Below are positions 46,418 through 53,379 of a stretch of DNA of 56,347 nt, piece by piece. Made by a program: the position numbers and the translations under genes. The stretch lies in the NCBI GenBank assembly GCA_002401775.2, contig NVUB02000123.1, positions 1 through 56,347 on the forward strand, in the 5' to 3' direction. The DNA is from Ectothiorhodospiraceae bacterium. Its GTDB lineage: Bacteria > Pseudomonadota > Gammaproteobacteria > SZUA-152. Numbering within the stretch: the first letter of the stretch is position 1; the number at the start of each line of letters is the position of its first letter. A model generated the notes under the pieces. The model had not been told where the DNA came from. It did no database searches and saw only the letters and a program-made list of their open reading frames with translations.

Positions 46418-46525
46418 GTTAACCGGACATCGCTCCACAAGATGCATGCTCGCTGTTAGGGAATGAACCATAGTACGTTCAATCAGTGTTAACTTCAGGT
46501 GTCCTCTTAACTCTGCTCTTAACTC
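46418..46525. repeat. Repeat element copy F with tandem tail (CTCTTAACTC)
   Basis: It begins GTTAACCGGACATCGC just after the toxin remnant and ends GGTGTCC. The tail CTCTTAACTC occurs at 46504-46513 and again at 46516-46525. The interior is short and unlike the other copies, so only the ends identify it. Confidence 0.55.
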
Positions 46526-46706
46526 ATGACGGCCGGGGCAAGAAGCGTCGCAATTGCACTGAAAAGCTTTATATCAACCTCAAAAAAGACTCTTTATTTC
46601 AACGTATTGCATTCATTGAAATAACAGTCTGCTCTATTTCAATGAACGCCTATAACTGAAATAGCTGAACACATTAATTCAACCATTGAAACAAAAGGTA
46701 AGCAGC

Positions 46707-46849
46707 GGGTAAACAGGACACCCTTCGTAAGAGGTAAAGAGGAAATACCAGGGGTAGCCATGCCAACCTTATGATTCATATGAAATTAACGGGATTTACT
46801 AAGATGGGTGTCCTTGTAAGCTTTCCTTGTAAGCTTTCCTTGTAAGCTT
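46707..46849. repeat. Repeat element copy C with perfect 13-bp tandem tail
   Basis: It begins GGGTAAACAGGACACCC, contains GGTAGCCATGCC and ends ACTAAGATGGGTG, then TCCTTGTAAGCTT repeats three times without a mismatch (46811-46849). This is the cleanest example of a locus-specific tandem tail. The stretch 46526-46706 before it and 46850-47117 after it holds no supported gene. Confidence 0.8.
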
Positions 46850-47117
46850 CATCGTGAAGGTGCATGAAAAACTGGTCAAGTTCAACCTGATTAGAATGCT
46901 TTCTAAAATTTAAAAGGTAATGAATTAAGGTTGAAAAATTAAGCGAACGATTACGAGTGAAGGCGGCATCTGAAAAACGATGCTGTGCTTTAAAGGCGGG
47001 ATCATTGATAGTTTTATTTATAAGGGCATAAGTATTCTTGAATCTGACTGGTATTCATTTTTAATGTTCTCATTTTAAACTTGGTTTCAGTACTTTTCAG
47101 TGACTTTATAATAGCAT

Positions 47118-47162
47118 AATCAATGGGTTAGTGCTTAACTTACTGGCATTGAGTCTGACCCC
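47118..47162. repeat. Dispersed repeat, GTCTGACCCC type
   Basis: A second copy of the 45-base element at 74-118 (five mismatches), ending GTCTGACCCC. It is followed directly by TTGATCTCAG, the same bases that are duplicated near 47935. It lies just downstream of the last gene of the Rhs tip array. Confidence 0.75.
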
Positions 47163-47204
47163 TTGATCTCAGTTCACCGAAGGTGTTACTGGGCTACCGA
47201 GCAT

Positions 47205-47540
47205 TTATTTTTCCAACACCTGTTTAATCTTCCAAACACCTTTTCGATTCTTTTCGATTTCAACGGAAAAATCAGCAACATCCTTATCACCAGCGATTAC
47301 AAGGTCAAGCTCTACTATCGCCCAATTACCACTGGAACTATATCGACGGAAGCCCCAAAGGGATAATTCAATATATTTAACATTACCTACTCGAGACTGA
47401 ATGACTTCTGACTTTTTAATGACCTGTTCCGCAGAACGCCATTCTTCAGAATTGACAAAAAACGCGTACCCTCCAATCCAAGAGGCCACCGCAATTGTTA
47501 GTGCAAGCCCACCATAAATTAATTTCCTTTTTCTCGTCAT
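47205..47540 (-). CDS. Small single-membrane-helix protein partnered with an orphan Rhs tip
   Basis: 111 residues from the ATG at 47540, four bases after the tip stop codon. An ATG at 47561 would overlap the tip. A short basic start (TRKRK) leads to one membrane helix (LALTIAVASWIGGYAFFV) and a soluble domain resembling Coa1/Tim21 folds (NVKYIELSLWGFRRYSSSGNWAIVELDLVIAG). It could be an immunity protein or an assembly partner. No function is proven. Confidence 0.65.
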   Translation of the reverse strand: MTRKRKLIYGGLALTIAVASWIGGYAFFVNSEEWRSAEQVIKKSEVIQSRVGNVKYIELSLWGFRRYSSSGNWAIVELDLVIAGDKDVADFSVEIEKNRKGVWKIKQVLEK

Positions 47541-47544
47541 TACC

Positions 47545-47791
47545 TTAGTTCGCTCCTCCATAAAGCGTTATTTCACCACCAGCCGCTGCACCGGCCCTGA
47601 CACCCCAACTATCACCAATGGAAGCGCTTGGCCGCACTCCATTCAAATATAGCGAGGATTCTCCATTTGTTGGATAATTTCTGCCTGCGTTAGCATTAAT
47701 CCCCGCCTGAACTGGGCCAGCGTTGAGGTTAACACCAGCAAACAACCCAAACCCAGCACCTCCACCATTGCAATTATCGCCTGATGATCGG
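47545..47791 (-). pseudogene. Orphan Rhs C-terminal tip (GGEI type)
   Basis: Reading from 47791, the frame gives SSGDNCNGGGAGFGLFAGV and ends GGEITLYGGAN. It is Gly-rich with short strands, like the tip of the complete Rhs at 53380. It has no start codon near its beginning and no Rhs core, and it starts exactly where repeat copy D ends. It is probably a displaced tip that would be expressed only after recombination. Confidence 0.6.
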
Positions 47792-47918
47792 AGCTAACAG
47801 GACAGCCATGCAAAGTAATAAAAACAAACCCGACAAAACTCACGCCAACCCAATGATTTATAGGTAATTTATGGGGTTTACTAAAGTGGGTGTCCGTGTA
47901 AACTATTACAACTATTAC
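47792..47918. repeat. Repeat element copy D with tandem tail (AACTATTAC)
   Basis: Bases 47792-47904 are identical over 113 bases to copy E at 48956-49068. It begins AGCTAACAGGACAGCCATGC and ends AAAGTGGGTGTCCGTG. AACTATTAC then occurs twice (47901-47918). On its left it abuts an orphan Rhs tip without a spare base. Confidence 0.9.
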
Positions 47919-47960
47919 CAATCAACGAGTCTGACCCCTTGATCTCAGACCCCTTGATCT
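47919..47960. repeat. GTCTGACCCC-type repeat with tandem tail (GACCCCTTGATCTCA)
   Basis: CAATCAACGAGTCTG is followed by GACCCCTTGATCTCA twice in a row. The first 20 or so bases also occur at 52701, at the broken start of the second Rhs gene. It follows copy D directly, so two different repeat types are joined here. Confidence 0.8.
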
Positions 47961-48145
47961 CAATCGCTTGATTGACCGCCGTTATTTGAAGCGCTGCCGG
48001 GCCACGATAATATCTCACCACCAAATCCAACGGTAGCTGTTGCCCCCCAACCAATCCCTAAACCAACACCAGCATTTGCAGAATATCTACCTTCACTATA
48101 CGTTCCTGAAACGCTCGCTCCAGGCCGAGCTGGAAACACCTGCTC
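47960..48145 (-). pseudogene. Orphan Rhs C-terminal tip (GGEI type, second copy)
   Basis: After a stop at 48146-48148 the frame reads EQVFPARPGASVSGTYSEG, SANAGVGLGIGWGATATVG and ends with GGEILSWPGSASNNGGQSSD. It resembles the tip at 47545 in its Gly-rich body and GGEI motif. No start codon. It lies immediately after the small membrane gene at 48163 and just before the repeat at 47919. Confidence 0.5.
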
Positions 48146-48162
48146 CTAAACAGCAGGAAAGC

Positions 48163-48426
48163 TTACCCCCTTCCTTTTTTGCTCCTATGCTCCCACTTGT
48201 CCTTAACTTTTGCACGATCCCATTCATTATTCATAGCCTTACTGTATTTACCAATGGGAATGGCAATAATCAAAATTGTCCAAATCGTGTATATCAAGTT
48301 TGGAATCTCAAACTGATAGTAAGCTGAAATTTTTTGTGCCGAAACAAAAACAATAAACCCCGTTAACATTAGCAACACTGTTTTGGAAAACAACACATAT
48401 GCTTTTTTATAGTGATGAAAACCCAA
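48163..48426 (-). CDS. Small two-helix membrane protein of the Rhs array (paralogue 1)
   Basis: 87 residues from a TTG, supported by AAGGGG seven bases upstream. The layout is HHYKKAYVLF, a membrane helix (TVLLMLTGFIVFVSA), YYQFEIPNLIYTIWTILIIAIPIGKYSK with a second helix, then a basic tail. It is clearly a paralogue of the gene at 48510. Small two-helix proteins next to Rhs tips suggest immunity, but no toxin is proven. No tip precedes it directly. Confidence 0.7.
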   Translation of the reverse strand: MGFHHYKKAYVLFSKTVLLMLTGFIVFVSAQKISAYYQFEIPNLIYTIWTILIIAIPIGKYSKAMNNEWDRAKVKDKWEHRSKKGRG

Positions 48427-48509
48427 ATCGACGCCCCTTACGCAACACTGAATAGGAACAACATATCGTATTGACCATTTTATATTATCCGAAAATAGGG
48501 GAAAGAGTA

Positions 48510-48770
48510 TTACGCCCCCTTTTTACCCTTACGCCCCTTTTTGGTCTTTTCCTTTGCACGATTCCATTCATTTTCAATTTTTCGACTATACTTTCCAATC
48601 GGAATACCAAGAATAAGGATAGTCCATATGGTGTATATCATATCAGGGATTTCAAATTGGTAATGAGCTGAGACTTTTTTTGTCAGCACAAAAACAATAA
48701 GACCTCCTACCAATAGAGATGCTGCTTTAAAAAACAACACATAGGTCTTTTTATAGTGATGGAAACTCAA
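48510..48770 (-). CDS. Small two-helix membrane protein of the Rhs array (paralogue 2)
   Basis: 86 residues from a TTG with AAGGA eight bases upstream. It keeps HHYKKTYVLF, YQFEIPDMIYTIWTILILGIPIGKYS and a Lys-rich C-terminus (KKGRKGKKGA). It is a tandem duplicate of the gene at 48163, and the leaders are also alike. It lies 29 bases after an orphan tip that ends CDCGN. Confidence 0.7.
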   Translation of the reverse strand: MSFHHYKKTYVLFFKAASLLVGGLIVFVLTKKVSAHYQFEIPDMIYTIWTILILGIPIGKYSRKIENEWNRAKEKTKKGRKGKKGA

Positions 48771-48799
48771 GCCAACGATCCTTATGTAAAATTATTTTT

Positions 48800-48955
48800 C
48801 TAATTTCCACAGTCGCAGTCTTGTAACGATTCAAGTAGAGACATTACACCATCTTGAACAAGCCCACCGGCTAAACCAGCAACACCACCTCTCAACATAT
48901 TTCCTCCAACAGAGCTAATTTCTCTTCCGTAGCGATTAGTGGTCGAATCCAAAAC
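48800..48955 (-). pseudogene. Orphan Rhs C-terminal tip (QDCDC type)
   Basis: From 48955 the frame reads STTNRYGREISSVGGNMLRG and ends ESLQDCDCGN. It closely matches the last 50 residues of the Rhs protein at 50062 ([19 protein letters not shown], ending NLQDCDCE). Its beginning coincides with the end of repeat copy E. There is no native start codon; the open frame continues into repeat DNA. Confidence 0.7.
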
Positions 48956-49068
48956 AGCTAACAGGACAGCCATGCAAAGTAATAAAAACAAACCCGACAA
49001 AACTCACGCCAACCCAATGATTTATAGGTAATTTATGGGGTTTACTAAAGTGGGTGTCCGTGTAAACT
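48956..49068. repeat. Repeat element copy E
   Basis: 113 bases identical to copy D at 47792. The end GTGTAAACT is single here, with no tandem tail. It is inserted between an orphan tip on its left and a small membrane gene on its right. Confidence 0.9.
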
Positions 49069-49092
49069 GCAGCACCTGTTTGTCTCCAAGGT

Positions 49093-49359
49093 CTATTTTT
49101 TTAATCCCATTTTGGTGACTCGTTCATCTTTTGCTTTTTGAATAGCCCTACCAGGTTTAAGCATTGTCCATAGTGAAAGTAAAATTAACATTGCTATCAC
49201 AACAACCACACCTACCAAACGAATAAAATAGGGAATTTCACTATCGTATACCTCTAATTTCAGGTAAGCCAAAAACCTATAGAAAATGTATGTAATAAAG
49301 CTGCTAGCTACAATAAATGTTGCTACACCTTTTATAAAATCAATCCATAGCTGTTTCAT
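49093..49359 (-). CDS. Small two-helix membrane protein coupled to an orphan tip
   Basis: 88 residues from the ATG at 49359, which overlaps the tip stop (TAATG), a classic coupling arrangement. Upstream ATG 49380 would overlap the tip. Two membrane helices (GVATFIVASSFITYIFY and LVGVVVVIAMLILLSLW) are followed by a short basic tail. No family recognised. Confidence 0.7.
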   Translation of the reverse strand: MKQLWIDFIKGVATFIVASSFITYIFYRFLAYLKLEVYDSEIPYFIRLVGVVVVIAMLILLSLWTMLKPGRAIQKAKDERVTKMGLKK

Positions 49360-49434
49360 TATCGACAATCTTCGGGACATTCATCAATTAAGCCGCAGCT
49401 ATATTTATCAACAAAAGCAGTATCGCTGCTTCAT
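49359..49434 (-). pseudogene. Orphan Rhs tip end (CPEDCR)
   Basis: A short frame after a TGA reads SDTAFVDKYSCGLIDECPEDC and ends just after this with Arg, leading directly into the next start. Its cysteine-rich end recalls the other tips (CDCE, CDCGN). Only the last 24 or so residues are left. Confidence 0.4.
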
Positions 49435-49441
49435 TACACTT

Positions 49442-49729
49442 TCACCTGAGATTTCCCCACTTGTCTACTTTGGCATCGCAATTCGCACATCGATTACCGC
49501 CCCATAATATTTCATCCAGCGTTCTTGGTTTTTTATAATTTTTCATATTATTGCTACAAACCGGGCAAGTTATGGTTGTTAACACTCCATTTTTCTGCCA
49601 CTTAACAATGGGATTGATATTCATCCCCCATTTGCCTCGTCTTGTTTTGCTCGATCGGTATACCTGTACACCACCCCATAATAAAAAAGGGAAAACAACA
49701 ACTAAGCCAATACCTAGATAGATAGACAT
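49442..49729 (-). CDS. Small membrane-anchored zinc-ribbon protein
   Basis: 95 residues. A membrane helix at 4-20 (YLGIGLVVVFPFLLWGG) is followed by a cytoplasmic domain with two CxxC pairs, CPVC at 55-58 and CANC at 81-84, forming a probable zinc ribbon. The ATG is five bases after the stop of an orphan tip. It differs from the other partners in being zinc-binding. No family is recognised. Confidence 0.65.
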   Translation of the reverse strand: MSIYLGIGLVVVFPFLLWGGVQVYRSSKTRRGKWGMNINPIVKWQKNGVLTTITCPVCSNNMKNYKKPRTLDEILWGGNRCANCDAKVDKWGNLR

Positions 49730-49734
49730 ATATA

Positions 49735-49840
49735 CTATAACCCGAAGTTACAATCCTGCCCTAAATTCAAGAGGGTTTCTGTTAATCCAACAGCCAAGCC
49801 CCCTGCTGCACCTACCTGCAATTGCACCAATGCCTTTTCT
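49735..49840 (-). pseudogene. Orphan Rhs C-terminal tip (QDCNFG type)
   Basis: The frame reads ALVQLQVGAAGGLAVGLTET and ends NLGQDCNFGL. It resembles the end of the Rhs at 50062 ([25 protein letters not shown]) with one cysteine lost. No start codon. It follows the small membrane gene at 49842 directly. Confidence 0.55.
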
Positions 49841-49841
49841 G

Positions 49842-50054
49842 CTAATTATTATTGATTTCACTATGTTTTTTTATTTCTCGTTTTAATGGTATTAAAATTT
49901 TTCCCACACCAAACCCAAGTAAGATGATAACTACAAATGTCCGCATATATTCCGGAAACCTTATACCAAACCAAATAGGAACCTTATCCATTGCATAAAT
50001 AATAAGCACGGCAACAACAGAAAAAGGTAGCAGTTGTGTTAAAAATATTTTCAT
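49842..50054 (-). CDS. Small two-helix membrane protein downstream of Rhs
   Basis: 70 residues from the ATG at 50054, seven bases after the Rhs stop codon; a GTG at 50075 would overlap the Rhs end. Two helices (QLLPFSVVAVLIIYAM and TFVVIILLGFGVGKILI) are followed by a Lys-rich tail. It is positioned like an immunity gene for the Rhs tip, but the tip is not a recognised toxin. Confidence 0.7.
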   Translation of the reverse strand: MKIFLTQLLPFSVVAVLIIYAMDKVPIWFGIRFPEYMRTFVVIILLGFGVGKILIPLKREIKKHSEINNN

Positions 50055-50061
50055 TACCTTT

Positions 50062-52746
50062 TTATTCACAATCACAATCCTGCAAGTTTTCTAATAACAG
50101 TGATGTTGCATCTTGTGCAAGCCCACCAGCTAATCCTGCACCTAATCCTCGAAGCATATTTCCTCCTATTGTTCTGACTTCACGCCCATAATTATTCGTA
50201 GTCCCCTCAAAAGCGCCACCAACAAAACCTCCAGCGGCTCCACCGGCAGCATTGCTATCAGCACCCGCACCTAGAACCGAACTGGCAGCACCTCCAATTA
50301 TTCCCCCGGATGTACCACCGCTTGCTAGCCCACCAGCGACAGCACCCACCGCAATGGGAGGAGTGCCGGTTGACTGTGCATAGCCCCCTATTGCCCCAAT
50401 TATGCCTCCAGCAAGACCGACCACTGGATTAAGCCCCCCTTGAAGATAACCGGCAACAAAACCACCAACAAAACCAGATATAGCGCCTGTCGCCCATGCT
50501 GACAAACAAATTAATCCGGTAGGATCAATAAAATTAACCGGATCATTAGCCACATAGGTATACAGCCCTGCACTACCCCCTACAAAACCAATAGGATCTT
50601 TCACTGTCCATCGTCCCGTTTGCGCATCATAATCCCGCGCCCCAAATCGTGTGAGTTGAGTGTGTTGATCGTAGATACCGCCCGCAAAGCCAAACGGCTG
50701 GAAGCCGGGGTTGGTGTCTGAGGTGATATTGCCCCACACATCATAGTCTATGCGCTGGGTGATACTACCATCGGCGATATTGACGATAAGCCTTGGGCTG
50801 CCGAGGTGGTCACTGATGATGCGATAGGTATTGCCTCCCTTGACCATGTAATCCGGTACGTTGGTTTTTGAGCCATAGATGAATCTGGCACTGACGGCCC
50901 CGGTGCTATCCAGCTCTGCGATGGGGTTGAGTTTATCCTGATACAAGAAGCCCTGTGTTAGTAGGCCGTCAATCTTTTTGCCGACCCTCCGGTTTTGGCC
51001 GTCGATAATGTAGTCGATAGTCATGCCGCCCGGCAGGGTGGTTTGCAGGAGGTTACCCAGTACGTCGTAACTGTAGTTAGTCGTTAAGCCTGTGTCGGTT
51101 TTAGACTTTAGCTCTCCATTGGCGGTGTAGGCGTAGCTGGCGGTTCCCCAGGTTTGCAGGCGGTCTTGTTCATCATACATGCCTTCTGAGCGATTGCCGT
51201 TAGCATCATAACCATAAGTGGCGGTGATGGTGCCGCCAGTTTTGACTTCGATGAGCCGCCCGGTTTGATCGTAATCGTAATCATAAGTAACAGCGGTGCC
51301 TTCGATGGTTTCCTGTTTGGTGGTGATGCGGCCCAACAGATCACGGGTGTAGGTTGCTCCGTGTAGGGTGGTGGCGCCAAAAGCGGCTGTTTCGGTCTTC
51401 AGTTCTCCGAAGGTGTTGTAGGTGGTGCTGGTGGTGGCACTGCTCAGAGTCGTGCCGGTTTGCAGGCCATTTTGCACATCCCGCGTGAGGGTGAGTGCCC
51501 CGGCTCCGGTCAGCAGGCCATCGTTGTCGTAAGTGTTGGCGATGATGTCTGCGCCTACGCTGATACCGGTGACCTGGAAGTCGTTGTTGTAAGTGCGGCT
51601 CACCGTTCCGGCTATTGTTCCATTCCAGGTGATGCTGGTGGGCAGGAAACCATCATAAGCAAAGGCAACGCTGCCGCCATCCGGAGCGGTAATGCTATTC
51701 AGTTGACCGCTGGTGGCGTTATAACCGTAACCATAGTTGCCGCGAGGAACAGCCAGCGTGGTGAGCTGCCCTTTCACGGGGTCATAACTAAGTGTGACGG
51801 CCTGACCATCGGGACGCGTGACGCTGGTGAGTTGCTTGTCCAGGTTGTAGGTGTAGTTGGACGCAGGTAAAGCAACGTCGATCACTGTCGGTGGTGTGTA
51901 GATGTCTTTCTGATCACCCGCAGTGTAGTTGAAGTAATGCGCTGTTCGCCCCGGTGGCGTAAGGCTGGTGAGGTTGCCGTTGGGGTCGTAGGTGAAGTTG
52001 ATTTCACGACCATCGGGCATCACTTGGCGTGTGGTACGGCCTAGCAAGTCACGCTCAAATGTGGTCATACGACCCAGTGGATCAGTGAGAGTATCGAGGT
52101 AACCGTTGAAGTCATACGTCAACTGTACGTTACGGGCATCTACACCGGTGCCCACATCAATGTCACTGAGGCGGCCACGGATGTCGTAAGCATAGTTTAT
52201 TGCGGTCAAACCCTCTGCCTGCATTGAGGCAATTTTACCTTGTGCATTTAATACACGGATTAGTGTTCTGCTTTCTGGTGTGGTCAGGGTGGTGGTTTGT
52301 GTTGCCATGTCAAAATTACTGACCGTGACTTTTCCATTAACCGTAAAGGTTTCAGTAAGACTGGTGTGGCTAAGCAAGTCGGCAGCATCCGCTAAAACAG
52401 CCTGACGGTCTGTACCGAATGAACGGTTCAAGCCACTGGGAGTCGTCACTGTGCCTTTTTGTGATACAGGACTTTGCATTCCAAAACGTGGGTCCGGGCC
52501 TTCCGTTACGATGCTGACGGTGCCATCGGATAGTGTGGTGGTGGTTACTGCATTGTTATAATCAATGGTGGTGACGCTGCCATCTCGTGCTGTGTTGGTA
52601 TGGCGGCGCGTTTCATCGGGCAGGTGCTCTACCTGAAAGGTGCTTATGCGACCTTCGCCACTGGTCATGTCAACTGCAAAACCATTAGCCAGTTCAGCAC
52701 CAATCAACGAGTCTGACCCCTTGATCCACCTGACCCCTTGATCCAC
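50062..52746 (-). pseudogene. Rhs/YD-repeat protein lacking its N-terminus
   Basis: 894 codons from a GTG inside repeat DNA. From about 52697 it matches the middle of the Rhs at 53380 ([14 protein letters not shown] versus [14 protein letters not shown]) and continues with many YD repeats to the core end [16 protein letters not shown]...[12 protein letters not shown] Gly/Ala-rich hydrophobic tip of about 150 residues follows, ending QDCDCE. Rhs cores form a shell around the tip. Here all sequence before the match is replaced by the GTCTGACCCC repeat, so signal and N-terminal domains are missing. It might still serve as a donor of the tip by recombination. Confidence 0.8.
52701..52746. repeat. 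GTCTGACCCC-type repeat with 17-bp tandem tail
   Basis: CAATCAACGAGTCTG, shared with 47919, is followed by two perfect copies of CTGACCCCTTGATCCAC (52713-52729 and 52730-52746). It forms the artificial start of the truncated Rhs gene. Confidence 0.85.
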
Positions 52747-52770
52747 CTAAAATTTTTCAGAACATATTTA

Positions 52771-52974
52771 CTAAATACAAAATGTTCGAGTAACGCAGGC
52801 TTGCGTTCCAACAGCAGCGCCACCACCAACCCCCCTCACTCTTGGGCTGACAGAAGCTGAGGCGCCCTCTGAGCCAATATCAACACTACCACCAGTAATA
52901 ATTCCTGCTCCACCTTCAGCGAATGCACCAGCTGAAAATGAACTTCCTTCACAAAAGTTTCCCGCGCCACACCC
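52771..52974 (-). pseudogene. Orphan Rhs C-terminal tip (CVTRTFCI type)
   Basis: Starting after a TAA at 52975-52977, the frame reads GCGAGNFCEGSSFSAGAFAE, then GGAGIITGGSVDIG, and ends GTQACVTRTFCI. It is homologous to the tip of the complete Rhs ([18 protein letters not shown], ending [11 protein letters not shown]). No start codon, no core. It follows the membrane protein at 52993 directly. Confidence 0.7.
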
Positions 52975-52992
52975 TTATTTCACCCATCAAGC

Positions 52993-53340
52993 TCAATTTC
53001 TCATCATTCGCACAGCATTAACTATATGAATGACTGCGCCCGTTATTGCGACCCAAACTCCGATCTTGGAGATAATAACAACCAGTGGGTGCGCCATACC
53101 TATTACATCACCCAAAGCAAAGCTTGACACTCCTATTCCAAATCCACACACAAAAACCTTGGTCCCAATGGCGGTAGAATAAGTATATAAATATACTGAA
53201 ATTCCCACGGCACTAACAAAAAAACCAACATTAATGATCACCAAGCCTTTATCCACCATCCCTACAACCGAATAAAAAAAGACGCCAATGAGACATGTAA
53301 TAAATCCCATCGCAATACAAAATAGTGATTTTTTTTTCAT
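52993..53340 (-). CDS. Small four-helix membrane protein next to the complete Rhs tip
   Basis: 115 residues with about four helices (LFCIAMGFITCLIGVFFYSV, VIINVGFFVSAVGISVYLY, FVCGFGIGVSSFALG, VVIISKIGVWVAITGAVIHI). The ATG is 39 bases after the Rhs stop. It is a likely partner or immunity protein by position. No recognised family. Confidence 0.7.
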   Translation of the reverse strand: MKKKSLFCIAMGFITCLIGVFFYSVVGMVDKGLVIINVGFFVSAVGISVYLYTYSTAIGTKVFVCGFGIGVSSFALGDVIGMAHPLVVIISKIGVWVAITGAVIHIVNAVRMMRN

Positions 53341-53379
53341 CTTAAATATTGCTTCAGTTATTGATTAATAAAAACAGTA

